Assembly (NCBI GenBank): GCA_020629755.1
Contig: JAHDCS010000006.1
Span: 1 to 64,000 of the forward strand
Reading direction: 5' to 3'
Length of the DNA: 64,000 nt
Source: Flavobacteriales bacterium
Lineage (GTDB): Bacteria; Bacteroidota; Bacteroidia; Flavobacteriales_G; JALEGO01
Made by a program: the position numbers and the translations under genes. The notes beneath the pieces were generated by a model. That model was not told the DNA's origin and searched no databases. It saw nothing but the letters and a program-made list of their open reading frames with translations. This document shows positions 8,813-18,783 of this stretch, one piece after another. Position 1 is the stretch's first letter. The number at the start of each line of letters is the position of its first letter.

Positions 8813-10136
8813 GATTCTCTTCTAAAAACTTAGTGTTGTATTTACCTTCTCTAAAATTTTTATCTGCCATTAAAGCCAAATGAAACGGAATAGTGGTTTG
8901 AATACCTTCAATGACATACTCACTTAATGCGCGTTGCATTTTTGTAATGGCCTCTTCTCGTGTTTGCGCCACAGTGATGAGTTTAGAAATCATTGAATCG
9001 TAATTTGGGGGGATGGTGTATCCAGAAAACACATGTGTGTCAATACGAATACCATGTCCGCCAGGCGAATGATAATTGGTTATTTTACCTGGAGAAGGCC
9101 TAAAATCTTTACTCGGGTCTTCAGCATTAATACGGCACTGAATGGCATGCATTTTAGGGACATAATTTTTACCCGAGATGCGGTCTCCGGCTGCCAATTT
9201 TATTTGTTCTTTGATTAAATCAAAATCTATGACCTCTTCCGTGATGGTATGTTCGACCTGAATACGGGTATTCATTTCCATAAAATAGAAGTTGCGGTTT
9301 TTATCCACCAAAAATTCTACAGTACCTACTCCTTCATAATCAATAGCCTCAGCGGCTTTAATAGCAGCCTGCCCCATCTTTTCACGAAGTTTTTCTGTCA
9401 TAAAAGGTGAAGGGGTTTCTTCTACTAACTTTTGATGGCGTCTCTGAATAGAACAATCTCTCTCACCTAAATGGCAAGCACGTTTGCCATCGGCTGCAAT
9501 TTGAATCTCTATGTGGCGAGGCTCTTCTACAAACTTTTCCATGTACATGCCCGGATTACCAAAAGAGGCTTCTGCTTCTTTAGAGGCTGAGAGAAAAGCT
9601 TCTTCTAATTCTTGCTCATCTTTTACCACACGCATCCCTTTACCACCACCACCGGCAGTAGCTTTAATCATCACAGGATACTTTATGCTTTTAGCTACTT
9701 TTTTAGCCTGCTCTACATCTTCTAAAATCCCTTCTGATCCTGGAATAACTGGAACACCCACTTTTTTCATGGTTGCCTTTGCGCTGGCTTTATCCCCCAT
9801 GGCATCAATCATCTCAGGAGAAGCCCCAATAAACTTTAGCCCGTTCTCAGCACAAATTTTAGAGAATTTTGCATTCTCTGATAAAAACCCATAGCCAGGA
9901 TGGATAGCGTCTGCATTGGTGATTTCAGCTGCAGCAATAATACGCGCCATATTTAAGTAAGATTCAGCACTACTTGCTGGTCCAATACAAACAGCTTCGT
10001 CTGCAAACTTTACATGTAGACTTTCTTTATCAGCAGATGAATATACGGCAACCGTTTGAATGCCCATCTCTTTACAGGTGCGAATAACCCGCAATGCTAT
10101 TTCACCTCTATTGGCGACTAAAATTTTCTTAAACAT
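8799..10136 (-). CDS. accC: Biotin carboxylase subunit of acetyl-CoA carboxylase
   Basis: Carboxylates the biotin on AccB with ATP and bicarbonate, the first half-reaction of malonyl-CoA synthesis. It starts [25 protein letters not shown]; the ATP-grasp loop [14 protein letters not shown] and the active-site stretch [19 protein letters not shown] are intact. The 445-residue length is standard for the stand-alone subunit. It lies 23 bp downstream of accB, forming an accB-accC operon. One GGGGGGAT octamer lies on the template strand, giving the IPPN codons. Confidence 0.97.
   Translation of the reverse strand: MFKKILVANRGEIALRVIRTCKEMGIQTVAVYSSADKESLHVKFADEAVCIGPASSAESYLNMARIIAAAEITNADAIHPGYGFLSENAKFSKICAENGLKFIGASPEMIDAMGDKASAKATMKKVGVPVIPGSEGILEDVEQAKKVAKSIKYPVMIKATAGGGGKGMRVVKDEQELEEAFLSASKEAEASFGNPGMYMEKFVEEPRHIEIQIAADGKRACHLGERDCSIQRRHQKLVEETPSPFMTEKLREKMGQAAIKAAEAIDYEGVGTVEFLVDKNRNFYFMEMNTRIQVEHTITEEVIDFDLIKEQIKLAAGDRISGKNYVPKMHAIQCRINAEDPSKDFRPSPGKITNYHSPGGHGIRIDTHVFSGYTIPPNYDSMISKLITVAQTREEAITKMQRALSEYVIEGIQTTIPFHLALMADKNFREGKYNTKFLEENPNLL
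9007..9014 (+). repeat. GGGGGGAT octamer copy 3
   Basis: In accC, template strand, TIPPN codons. Confidence 0.8.
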
Positions 10137-10159
10137 GAAAATAGTTTTTAAACAGCTTC

Positions 10160-10672
10160 TTAATTTGGCTCAACTAAAAACAAAGGCTGGTCGTATTCAA
10201 CAGGCTTAGTATCGTCTACCAATACTTTTACTATTTTACCACTCACTTCTGACTCAATTTCATTGAAAAGCTTCATGGCTTCTATAATACAAAGCACCTT
10301 GCCTTGCTCAATTGCATCGCCTACAGCAATAAAAGGGGGTTTATCTGGAGCTGAAGAACGATAAAAAGTCCCGATCATGGGCGATTTAATCGTGATTAAA
10401 TTTTCGCTAGCTGCAGCTGTTTTTTCTTCTTTCGCAGCAGGTACAGGCTCAGGTTTGATCGTTTGTGGCGCGACTTGCTGTACTTCAACAGCCTGAGCAA
10501 CGGGCACTTGAATGGGTTGAATTTGTGGTTTTTCCACGATCTTTTCAACTACTCTTTCAGGGCCGTTTTTAACATTTATTTTAAATTCATCTGTCTCTAG
10601 ATCAACCTCTGACACACCTGACTTGGCAATAAACTTAATTAAGGCCTGTACTTTATCAAAATTAAATCCCAT
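10160..10672 (-). CDS. accB: Biotin carboxyl carrier protein
   Basis: Carries the biotin that shuttles carboxyl groups for acetyl-CoA carboxylase. The C-terminal biotinyl domain includes the biotin-attachment motif [14 protein letters not shown]. The middle is a flexible Pro/Ala/Gln/Val linker (about residues 45-95), and the N-terminal helical part [26 protein letters not shown] is normal. Length is 170 residues. A -7 box lies 17 nt upstream, and accC follows directly. Confidence 0.96.
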   Translation of the reverse strand: MGFNFDKVQALIKFIAKSGVSEVDLETDEFKINVKNGPERVVEKIVEKPQIQPIQVPVAQAVEVQQVAPQTIKPEPVPAAKEEKTAAASENLITIKSPMIGTFYRSSAPDKPPFIAVGDAIEQGKVLCIIEAMKLFNEIESEVSGKIVKVLVDDTKPVEYDQPLFLVEPN

Positions 10673-10689
10673 AGTGTTTAATTAGCCCT

Positions 10690-10697
10690 CAAATATA
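10690..10697 (-). promoter_or_regulatory. -7 element for accB-accC
   Basis: The minus strand reads TATATTTG, matching TAnnTTTG, 17 nt before the accB ATG. A clear TTG at -33 was not found. Confidence 0.4.
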
Positions 10698-10734
10698 CAA
10701 AGGCATTTGCACACGTAAAAATAAAATTTACGCC

Positions 10735-11850
10735 TCAGGCCATAATGAGAGCTAAATACACTCTATTTGAGAATAACATGCCTTGTTCTGTAAGTGTAAT
10801 AAGCTGGTCTTCTCTGCTGTACCATAAAGGATTTAGACTTAGAAGTGCTTGGTTAAAATACTGATAAAAATGTGGTGCAAACGTATGCTTCAAATCTAAA
10901 ACATCTAACCCCCATTTTGCACGTAGCCTGGTAATTATAAACTCATTATAACGGGCTTGCTCATCTAATTTTTCTTGAGTTTGAAATGCTAAAGTCTGTG
11001 CGCTTACCCCCTTATAATAGCGTTGATTGTTTGATATATTACACATACGCAGTGCTCCTATTTTAGAATGTGCAGATGGGCCAAAACCAATATAATCAAA
11101 GCCTTTCCAGTAATTTGAATTATGAACAGCATACTTTTTGTCTCGACAAAAATTGGATACTTCATAATGCTCATAGTTATTTTGAGTAAGTGTTTGCATA
11201 ATTATTTGATGATCGTCAAGAGCCTTTTTTTCATCTATCGTTACACGTGCATTTTCAATCTCAAAAGCAAGCTTAGTTTTAGGTTCTACTGTTAATTGAT
11301 AAATTGACAAATGAGAAATATTGAGCGCCAACGTCTTTTCTAAACTTTGTTGTATAGACTCAACTGAGGGCAATCCATATATTAAATCTATGTTTAAATT
11401 AAAAAACCCTATATCTTGCGCTTTTTTAATGGAATATTCTGCTTGTTTTGCAGTATGCGAACGGTTCATCCAAGCGAGTTCTCTCTGATTAAAACTCTGC
11501 ACGCCGATACTCAAACGATTAAATGGCAATTGCTTAAGTAAGTTAAGTTTTTGTGGTGTTAAATCGTCAGGATTAGCTTCTATGGTAATCTCAATATTTG
11601 GGGGGATGTGAAAATAATTTTGTAGCGTAGTAAAAATGGCCTGAAACTGAGTAGAATCTAGGAGCGTAGGGGTCCCGCCACCAAAATAAATAGAGCTTAG
11701 TGTTTCTTTGTGTACCCTTTCTTGAAGGTGAATTTCTTGACATAAGGCATTTGTAAATTGCTCTGTCTGATTCAGCTTAGTAGAAAAATGAAAATCACAG
11801 TAAATACAGGCTTTTTTACAAAACGGTACATGTATATAAAGCCCTATCAT
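10735..11850 (-). CDS. hemW: Radical SAM heme chaperone HemW
   Basis: A coproporphyrinogen III oxidase-like radical SAM protein that family knowledge links to heme delivery rather than oxidase activity. The opening GLYIHVPFCKKACIYCDFHF has the CxxxCxxC iron-sulfur motif with the HemW-type extra residues, followed by IYFGGGTPTLL and IEANPDDL. Length of 371 is typical of HemW. Its ATG overlaps the stop of the upstream kinase gene (ATGA), so the two are probably translated together. One octamer copy encodes HIPPN. Confidence 0.9.
   Translation of the reverse strand: MIGLYIHVPFCKKACIYCDFHFSTKLNQTEQFTNALCQEIHLQERVHKETLSSIYFGGGTPTLLDSTQFQAIFTTLQNYFHIPPNIEITIEANPDDLTPQKLNLLKQLPFNRLSIGVQSFNQRELAWMNRSHTAKQAEYSIKKAQDIGFFNLNIDLIYGLPSVESIQQSLEKTLALNISHLSIYQLTVEPKTKLAFEIENARVTIDEKKALDDHQIIMQTLTQNNYEHYEVSNFCRDKKYAVHNSNYWKGFDYIGFGPSAHSKIGALRMCNISNNQRYYKGVSAQTLAFQTQEKLDEQARYNEFIITRLRAKWGLDVLDLKHTFAPHFYQYFNQALLSLNPLWYSREDQLITLTEQGMLFSNRVYLALIMA
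11600..11607 (+). repeat. GGGGGGAT octamer copy 4
   Basis: In hemW, template strand, HIPPN codons. Confidence 0.8.
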
Positions 11851-13361
11851 TCATCTAAAATAGGAAGTTCTATCCGAAAACAAGTGCCCTTATCTTTTTT
11901 TGAAGATTTTACAAATACTCGGCCTAGTAGTATCTCTTCTATAATACGCTTAGTAAGTGAAAGCCCTAATCCCCATCCTCTCACTTTTGTGGTGAAACCT
12001 GGTTCAAAAACAGTTTTAAATTTTGAAGGGTCTATTCCTTTTCCGGTATCTTGAATATCCACACTAATAATATTGTTTTGTGATGTATCAATTTTGATGT
12101 CTAGAATACCTTTGCCTTGCATACTGTCAATGGCATTTTTAATGATATTTTCAAAAGCCCATTCTAATAACGTACGGTTAGCGCCTAAAAGCACTTCAGT
12201 ATTTGGAACATCTAATAAGAAATTTACATTTTTAGGAATTCTCGGAATAAAATATTTACGTGTTTTATGTAATAACGCAACCAAATCAATGGTTTCAATT
12301 TTAGGTTTTGAGCCTATATTAGAAAATCGGTCAGCGACTGTTTTGAGGCGATCTATATCTTTTTGTATTTCTTGACTAATTTCAGATGAAATATCTTTTT
12401 TAATCATTTCTTGCCAAGCCATTAGTGATGAAATTGGCGTACCTAACTGATGGGCTGTCTCTTTAGCCATACCAGCCCACACCCTATTTTGTTCTGCTTT
12501 TTTAAACGATGTAAACAACCGATAAGAGAGCGCAATAAATAGTAAAAACAAAAGTGTTTGTATATAAGGGTAATACCGCAGCTGCCTTAACAACATAGAA
12601 TCAAAATAGTAAATAGCATGAACAGAGTCATCGTCTAAAGTAAATCGTATTGGGGTATTATTGCTTTGCATTTTCTCTATTTGTTGATCAAGTAAGAACC
12701 TACTCTCTTTTATTTTAGCAGAAAGATGCCCCGTAGCAATAACAGAATCTAAAGTTTCATTTTTGTACACAACCGGAACACGCGCAGAATTAACCACTAT
12801 TTCTGAGATGAAACTCTGTAATAAATCGCCCATGACCTTTTTTAATTCTTCAAATAGTTTAGAGTCTTTATAATACAAATACTGCCTCTCTCCACCGTAT
12901 ACAGGTATAAGTATCCGTTTATTTTGTTCTTGCATACTCGCAATCTGCTCTTTAACCCATGCTTTGTTTTTGGATAGCACAGGATCTAAATTCCTACTCG
13001 ATATAATTTCATTATTCTCTTTGGTTAAGATTACCGGAACCGTCGTGTTATCAGAAATTACTTTTAATAAAAAAGAGTAGTCTGTGCCGGGCTTTGATTG
13101 TATGGCTAACTGTGTTGCCTGTGACCACAACTCTACTTTTTTCTTTTCCTCGATTGAAAGCTGCTCAAACAGATCTTGGGTATAGGCTACAAGTTCTGCT
13201 TTTTTTTTAATGGCCTTTGCCCACAATTCAACTTGAATACGCTCGTCTTTAGAAATCTGATTTACGATATAATTGGTGTAAAAAAAAGTAAATACAACGA
13301 CTAAAAAGACAATAAATAAAAGGAAGTATTTCCAGTTTCTTTTTTGGGAATATAAAGTCAA
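11847..13361 (-). CDS. Membrane sensor histidine kinase with an H-Q H-box
   Basis: Two membrane helices (about residues 12-33 and 262-285) flank a periplasmic sensor region of about 230 residues that I do not recognise. The cytoplasmic part has the phosphoacceptor region GMAKETAHQLGTPISSL (His near residue 305) and an ATPase domain with NAIDSMQGKG, DTGKGIDPSKFKTVFEPGFTTK and GWGLGLSLTKRI. The residue after the His is Gln rather than the usual acidic residue. No response regulator is adjacent. Start is a TTG at 13361; no closer ATG preserves the first membrane helix. The gene overlaps hemW by 4 bp and follows the 13374 gene by 12 bp. Confidence 0.88.
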   Translation of the reverse strand: MTLYSQKRNWKYFLLFIVFLVVVFTFFYTNYIVNQISKDERIQVELWAKAIKKKAELVAYTQDLFEQLSIEEKKKVELWSQATQLAIQSKPGTDYSFLLKVISDNTTVPVILTKENNEIISSRNLDPVLSKNKAWVKEQIASMQEQNKRILIPVYGGERQYLYYKDSKLFEELKKVMGDLLQSFISEIVVNSARVPVVYKNETLDSVIATGHLSAKIKESRFLLDQQIEKMQSNNTPIRFTLDDDSVHAIYYFDSMLLRQLRYYPYIQTLLFLLFIALSYRLFTSFKKAEQNRVWAGMAKETAHQLGTPISSLMAWQEMIKKDISSEISQEIQKDIDRLKTVADRFSNIGSKPKIETIDLVALLHKTRKYFIPRIPKNVNFLLDVPNTEVLLGANRTLLEWAFENIIKNAIDSMQGKGILDIKIDTSQNNIISVDIQDTGKGIDPSKFKTVFEPGFTTKVRGWGLGLSLTKRIIEEILLGRVFVKSSKKDKGTCFRIELPILDE

Positions 13362-13373
13362 GGTTTACACACT

Positions 13374-15476
13374 TTATTTAAGCAATTCAAGCGCTTCTTG
13401 TACAGTTATCGTTTGATACTTAAACCTGCCTATGACTTCAGAACCTTCTAGTCCCTTTTGAATAAGTTCTTGCTTAAACGCTTGAGCTTCAGGTAGTGTT
13501 TTAAATGAACCAGAGAAATAGCGCACCAAGCCTTCAGTAGTTCTTTCTCTTTTTAAGTTATCTAGTGTTAATACAATATTTAACACTTCAGGCGGCACCT
13601 CACCACTATACGCGCCTATCTGAACACTAAAACGGACTAAGTCTCTATTCACCGCATTTCTTTGTGGTTCTGAATGTGCTGCTATTTTATCTACTCCTGT
13701 GACAAAATTAACCCCTGCATCTTTTAGTGCAATGCGCTCCCCGTTTTTAAATGCCGACACAAAGGTGCCTTCGTAGCCTTTTTCAATCATATCTACCCGC
13801 ACTTCAGCAGCCTTATCAAAGCTAGTATAAGACCCTGTATAATATCTATTAATGTCATCTTCAAACGGCACCATCACAACACCCGGGACGTCTTTAAACA
13901 AATGCTTAGAAATTCTGTTTCTATAGGCGCCTATTTGAACACGGTAAACAATTGTGTTTTCAGGATCATCAATAGCGCTTGGATTAAAGTAATCTGCTTG
14001 GGCAGTTGGCGCATAGTCTGATGCATTAGAAACTAGTTTTGGCTTACTGCCTTGTTTTGTAGATACAAGCGCCGTATTTGAAAAACCCTCCCCTGATAGT
14101 TCAATTTGTCTTCTCAATGCATCTGGGATATTATCAAAATTACCCACTGTTATGTATGTAATACCATTTTCATCCCATGTATTCACATCAGGAATGCTCA
14201 ACAATTGTTCGGCCACTTCTTGAGGCACGCCTCCTTTAAATTTTCCTATATGCACCATGAATTTCTCTTTATTCAAGGTATCCATACCTTCAGAGTACGT
14301 TAAGGTATGAATAGTATCTATTCTTCCTGAGGCACCTAACATCATCGCTAAATAATCTGCATCTGTATACGCCACTCCATTAGCTTTAACTAGCTTACCT
14401 TCTGGTGTATCTAATTCATCGTCTTTATAATCAGGCACTCCATCGTTATCGCCATCTAATGGGCATCCAAACTCATCTACTTCAACCAGTTCTGGTGTGT
14501 TAGGGCAACGGTCATGAAAATCTACTACACCGTCGCCATCCATGTCTTCAGACATAATATCATCTGGATCTAGCACAATGTCGTCGGCATTGTTAATTAA
14601 TGGGTTTAAATCGTAACTAATTCCAAATTTGGTGTGTAAAATTTTATCATTAGATGCGGTACCTTGTCTAGAGCCTATACTTTGATTGGTAATACCATCT
14701 ATAAAATCGGTAGTAGTAAAGTGTAGAACAGAAGATAAATCAAAAAACAGACGGTCGGTCATTTCAAACCTAACCCCTAAACCCACAGGTATTGCATAAG
14801 AACGTTCAGAATATTTTCCTAAATCATCAGGGCTTGTTTCTCTAACATCAGACTCGTAGGTGTAATCTCTTTGCAAACGAATGGCATTAGATGCATTTAT
14901 GTCGTCTTCGGCTAAATCTCTTATTGTGCCATCAGACCAATAATTATAAAAATTACCGTTGGCATCATACAGATCTGTTTTAGATAGAAATTCTAATGCT
15001 TCGAAGCCTACAGTTACATAGGGTTTCATGTATCTATTGCCTGGAAAAAGGTGGTCAAAATTATAATTTAAATGCACCCCATACATACTCACATTTGATT
15101 CAAAGTTGATGTTACGCGCTAAGGAACGTTCATTGGCACCAACTTTGCCTCTTATAAAGACTAATCTGGCATCTAAAAATCGAGTTAATCGTTGATCTAA
15201 GAATAAATGATAAGAAACCTTTCCTAAAAGAGGCCCATTGGCTTTTTGTGCATTTGAAACATCTCCATAAAAATTTAACATCCCAAGGCCTAATCCGATG
15301 GTAGGAAGTTGAAACCGAGCATCTTGATTTTGCTTTGCTCTATTAAGGTCGACTTTAGCAACGCTATCAGATACATTTACAGTAGAAGGTGTTGTTATAG
15401 GAGCTGTTTCTTGAGCGAAAATGACATCCCCCCAAAAAAAGATAAGAAAAATGGCTATGCTATACGATCTGCGCAC
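13374..15476 (-). CDS. Outer-membrane barrel with thrombospondin type-3 repeats and SPOR-like tail
   Basis: The 700-residue product has a signal peptide (RRSYSIAIFLIFFWGDVIFAQ), an N-terminal barrel-like region to about residue 290, a calcium-type TSP3 segment (DMDGDGVVDFHDRCPNTPELVEVDEFGCPLDGDNDGVPDY in outline) and a C-terminal third with three SPOR-like units, two of which begin VQIGAY. The unit ends TFVSAFKNGERIALKDAG and TITVQEALELLK resemble the tails of two other proteins in this window. A likely role is an outer-membrane protein touching peptidoglycan; this is inferred. Start is GTG. It is related to the genes at 17238 and 18784 in its first two regions. An octamer copy sits in the signal peptide. 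Confidence 0.8.
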   Translation of the reverse strand: MRRSYSIAIFLIFFWGDVIFAQETAPITTPSTVNVSDSVAKVDLNRAKQNQDARFQLPTIGLGLGMLNFYGDVSNAQKANGPLLGKVSYHLFLDQRLTRFLDARLVFIRGKVGANERSLARNINFESNVSMYGVHLNYNFDHLFPGNRYMKPYVTVGFEALEFLSKTDLYDANGNFYNYWSDGTIRDLAEDDINASNAIRLQRDYTYESDVRETSPDDLGKYSERSYAIPVGLGVRFEMTDRLFFDLSSVLHFTTTDFIDGITNQSIGSRQGTASNDKILHTKFGISYDLNPLINNADDIVLDPDDIMSEDMDGDGVVDFHDRCPNTPELVEVDEFGCPLDGDNDGVPDYKDDELDTPEGKLVKANGVAYTDADYLAMMLGASGRIDTIHTLTYSEGMDTLNKEKFMVHIGKFKGGVPQEVAEQLLSIPDVNTWDENGITYITVGNFDNIPDALRRQIELSGEGFSNTALVSTKQGSKPKLVSNASDYAPTAQADYFNPSAIDDPENTIVYRVQIGAYRNRISKHLFKDVPGVVMVPFEDDINRYYTGSYTSFDKAAEVRVDMIEKGYEGTFVSAFKNGERIALKDAGVNFVTGVDKIAAHSEPQRNAVNRDLVRFSVQIGAYSGEVPPEVLNIVLTLDNLKRERTTEGLVRYFSGSFKTLPEAQAFKQELIQKGLEGSEVIGRFKYQTITVQEALELLK
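15426..15433 (-). repeat. GGGGGGAT octamer copy 5
   Basis: In the signal peptide of the 13374 gene, coding strand, FWGD codons (tgg ggg gat). Confidence 0.8.
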
Positions 15477-15504
15477 CTAATAAAGGTATAAATATTCTTT
15501 AAAT

Positions 15505-17082
15505 TTAAGGAATCCAATTTTGCTTTGAAATCATCAAGGCTTCTTGAACTGTAATGCGCTTGCCATTATTGTAAGCGGTTACAAAAGGGCCAGGGAAATT
15601 ATACCCAGCCGTCACTTGATTTCTTCTATCTCTAGCAGATTTGTACTCTGAATACCAGTCAATTGTGTATTTAATCCAGCCTTCGTGATTTTCTGTACTT
15701 ATCGCTGTCTCGGTATATTTATATATTTTTTTGAAATAGGCCGGAACATTCGAGAGCGTTCTCTTATTGGCCATAATCTGAACTTTATACCCCAAGCCCT
15801 GATTAGTTGACGAAATTTGATCAACAGTGTTTTTTGAAGCAGAGGCAATGCCTGAATTACTTGAGGTTTCAATAGTCTCTTCTGGAGATGTTTCAGTCAT
15901 TGACGCGTCTGCTTGTTGATTATCATTAGCCGCAGTAGCATTAGTTGTATTGTCTGATAAGTTATTTACAGGAACTTCGACATCTGTATTATTGTTAGCC
16001 TCTGTTGCATCATTAACAGCAAGATTATTGGAAGCTGTTTCGCCAGATGAACCTGCCATATTTGACACCGCAATTCTTTTGGTTTCGTTATTGTCTAAAT
16101 ATGAAAATTCGCCAGCTGTATTTTTTAATTCTTCTAGCCCTGCAGCGTCTTTTACTACAGCCATATACGACACCTGAAATTGCTTATCTTCAGGAAAACT
16201 CATCCACACAAACTTCGACTTTCTATTCACGAATGAATACACCGCTGAATGCGCTTGCTCTTCATAGCCCATTGTTTCACCAGGAATAACATCTTGAAGC
16301 TTAGCAAAGCCTGTTAGACCGTTGTTGGTGACATCATAAATAACCTTATACTTTCCTTCGGCTTCATTAATGGTTTCAATAGATCTTTTTAACACCACCT
16401 TCTCTCCATCGACAACTGCTGATGACTCGCCTGAAGCGCTTGCATCAATATTTAGATCTGTGTTGGTCGTATTCGTTAATGCTGTGGTGGCTGTTTCTGC
16501 TGCACCACCCACTGCATCAGTAGTGTTATTGACTGCATTTTCTGTAGCCGAAGACGCGTCTTCTGAAGCGCCCAAAATAACATCGGCCACTGATTCTGTA
16601 GAGTTTGATGTTTCTGAATCTACAGCAGTCTCTGAGGAGGCTACAGGCAAATCACCTCCGATTAAAATTGAAGAAAGCGGAATATCTCTACTGTCTTTAG
16701 CATTATCCACAAGAAAAGAAAATTTTCCTGTTATCTCTTTATTGCCTGGCGTCATAGACTCATCGACTTTGATCTTGTATGAAACTGTAAACTGATCTTC
16801 TGGAGGAAGCGCCATCCAAATAAATTTCACTTTACCACCAATGGATGAAAAGGTGGCCGATTTTGTTTCAACTGCTGTTGCTGTAAATCCTTCTGGAAGT
16901 TCTTGTTGAACTTTCGCAAAACCCATTAAACCAGGCTTATCGATCGTGATTTCATAAACAAATTCATCGCCTGGATTTGCTGACTCAGGAAATTTAGTAG
17001 TGACATTTACCCCTTCAGGAAAAAGAAGCGAAAAAAACAAGTATCCCAAAAAGCTAAAAGAAAAAAGAGTTGCCTTAAACAT
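15505..17082 (-). CDS. Secreted protein with two repeated domains and a SPOR-like tail
   Basis: The 525-residue product starts with a hydrophobic signal segment (MFKATLFSFSFLGYLFFSLLFPEG). Two copies of a domain of about 110 residues follow (one around 25-140, one around 230-345). Both contain a G-x-x-G-F-A-K-x-Q/L block and a K-F-I/V-W-M block, joined by low-complexity Ser/Thr/Asn/Ala linkers. The last 95 residues are SPOR-like (LGYKVQIMANKRTL ... FVTAYNNGKRITVQEALMI). Function is unknown; envelope location and possible peptidoglycan contact are inferred. It sits between two TSP3 barrel genes and has its own -7 box. Confidence 0.78.
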   Translation of the reverse strand: MFKATLFSFSFLGYLFFSLLFPEGVNVTTKFPESANPGDEFVYEITIDKPGLMGFAKVQQELPEGFTATAVETKSATFSSIGGKVKFIWMALPPEDQFTVSYKIKVDESMTPGNKEITGKFSFLVDNAKDSRDIPLSSILIGGDLPVASSETAVDSETSNSTESVADVILGASEDASSATENAVNNTTDAVGGAAETATTALTNTTNTDLNIDASASGESSAVVDGEKVVLKRSIETINEAEGKYKVIYDVTNNGLTGFAKLQDVIPGETMGYEEQAHSAVYSFVNRKSKFVWMSFPEDKQFQVSYMAVVKDAAGLEELKNTAGEFSYLDNNETKRIAVSNMAGSSGETASNNLAVNDATEANNNTDVEVPVNNLSDNTTNATAANDNQQADASMTETSPEETIETSSNSGIASASKNTVDQISSTNQGLGYKVQIMANKRTLSNVPAYFKKIYKYTETAISTENHEGWIKYTIDWYSEYKSARDRRNQVTAGYNFPGPFVTAYNNGKRITVQEALMISKQNWIP

Positions 17083-17106
17083 AACCGTATAGATTTAGTA
17101 ATAAAA

Positions 17107-17134
17107 CAAATTTATACGGATTAACTCCGCTAAA
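17107..17134 (-). promoter_or_regulatory. Promoter for the two-repeat SPOR-like protein
   Basis: The minus strand has TAAATTTG (17107-17114), an exact TAnnTTTG, with TTTAG instead of TTG about 15-19 nt upstream. It lies 24 nt before the ATG at 17082. Confidence 0.4.
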
Positions 17135-17237
17135 CTATCACCCTGCGGGTATTTATTAACACAATATTGTTAAGAGCAGAACACAACCCCTAGCATACTT
17201 TATAAACTAGAGCCGTATGGCAGTACATAAAAACGAT

Positions 17238-18701
17238 TTACTGCTCAAAAAAGTATTGGATTAAATCCATGAGATCTGTAACAGAAATGTCTGTTTCACC
17301 GCCTAAAAAGTCATCAATCGCTTGATTTACTTCTTTGGGTTGCAACTTACCATCTCCATTATAATCTGCAAACCTACCATTTTCAGGTATAGGAAGAATT
17401 AAGACTTTTCCTTGGTCGACTTGCGCTTGAATCTCTTCTCTGATCGATTCTAAAGAATTTGCTCCGCTCGCGTCTTGAACTTTCAACATGTTAGGGTCAA
17501 CATCAGCCGCTTCTAAACCTAACTCACTGAGCGTTGAATCACTAGGTGCTTCATAGAACTTTTCTACTTTTTCCATGTACACTTGCTCTCTTATTTGATA
17601 CAATTTTTCTAGCTCTTCAGCACTAAGCGTAATACCGTCTCTATTCACAGTGGCACCTGGCTTACTGTTAGGTTCTTTATCTAAATAATTTGCCACCCCA
17701 TCATTGTCGTCATCTAAAGGACAACCTTTAGCATTTACCTTTACTTTTGTAGGCGTGCTTGGGCATTCGTCATAAATATCAGACACTCCATCTCTATCTG
17801 CATCCGTTTTGGCCATTTTACCAAAATCAACCCCCTTATATTTCTTTTCTCTTTCACTCACAAATTTTTTGCCTAATGTGAAATGAAGTGATAGTTTGGT
17901 GTTGAAATAATTGTCGTTTTTACCATTCACAAATCCATCCAAATAATCTGATTGTAAAATTCCATATGTACCACTTAACCTGAGATCAAAAAATTCAGTT
18001 AACTTAAACTTTGCACCCAGCGTAATAGGAATACTAATCGCAGAGGTTTTAAACCCCGTCTCTTTAGAAGGATCAAAGGTTTGTTGAACCTCAGATTCAT
18101 ACACAAAATCTCTTTCTATCACCTCAACACCCGGATCTGTAGATTGGCTAATCACAACTCCGTTAGTATCTTTTTGAGGTTGATTGCGAATAAAATTATC
18201 ATCCCAATAATAATAGGTGTTACCATCTTTATCTTTTAAATCAGCTTTTACATCAAACAAAATATAATTAATACCAACATTGATAAAAGGCGTAAATACG
18301 TGTTTGGCTTTTGTGTCAAAATAAAACCCCACATGACCACCCATTTCATGTACTGATGTTTCAAAATTTAGGTTTCTAGCTCCTGTCCTTTCATTTTGTG
18401 ATATCTTACCAAAGATATAATCAACGCCTGCTGCAATATTTTTTGTAAATCTTTTTTCGACATGCAACCCTGGGTTAATTCTAAAATTATTTAAGGTTGA
18501 AATATTATTGGTCACATTTAAATCGCCAAAAAAACTATAAATTGAGCCTGATACACCTAAGGTCACATACCCCTTGTTCACAGGCCTTTCCTTCTCTATA
18601 GAATCTTGTTTAGCCTCTTGAATTTCCTGGGTAGTCTTTTGAGCCTTAACAGATATTGATAAAGCAAAAACAAAACATAAAAGTAAGCGTAAAGCATTCA
18701 T
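17238..18701 (-). CDS. Outer-membrane barrel with TSP3 repeats and C-terminal EF-hand
   Basis: A 487-residue secreted protein: signal peptide (MNALRLLLCFVFALSISVKAQ), barrel-like region to about residue 280, TSP3 segment (TDADRDGVSDIYDECPSTP ... GCPLDDDNDGVANYLDKEP), then a linker with EKFYEAPS. It ends in ADYNGDGKLQPKE, which fits the 12-residue EF-hand calcium loop, and the sequence DLMDLIQYFFEQ. It is a close relative of the next gene (18784-20262) and shares its first two regions with the 13374 gene. Calcium binding is predicted from the motifs; cellular role unknown. Confidence 0.82.
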   Translation of the reverse strand: MNALRLLLCFVFALSISVKAQKTTQEIQEAKQDSIEKERPVNKGYVTLGVSGSIYSFFGDLNVTNNISTLNNFRINPGLHVEKRFTKNIAAGVDYIFGKISQNERTGARNLNFETSVHEMGGHVGFYFDTKAKHVFTPFINVGINYILFDVKADLKDKDGNTYYYWDDNFIRNQPQKDTNGVVISQSTDPGVEVIERDFVYESEVQQTFDPSKETGFKTSAISIPITLGAKFKLTEFFDLRLSGTYGILQSDYLDGFVNGKNDNYFNTKLSLHFTLGKKFVSEREKKYKGVDFGKMAKTDADRDGVSDIYDECPSTPTKVKVNAKGCPLDDDNDGVANYLDKEPNSKPGATVNRDGITLSAEELEKLYQIREQVYMEKVEKFYEAPSDSTLSELGLEAADVDPNMLKVQDASGANSLESIREEIQAQVDQGKVLILPIPENGRFADYNGDGKLQPKEVNQAIDDFLGGETDISVTDLMDLIQYFFEQ

Positions 18702-18783
18702 TTTTTAGGGATTTAAATCACGTAAAGATCATAAATTCTAATGTACTTATCAAATTACAAAAAGAATGTTGATGTCATCTGTA

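Noticed and set aside
9511-9894. Plus-strand ORF of 127 residues
   Set aside because: It lies opposite the conserved accC ATP-grasp region and is a shadow.
16370-16795. Plus-strand ORF of 141 residues
   Set aside because: It mirrors the low-complexity linker of the 15505 gene and has no family features; typical shadow ORF.
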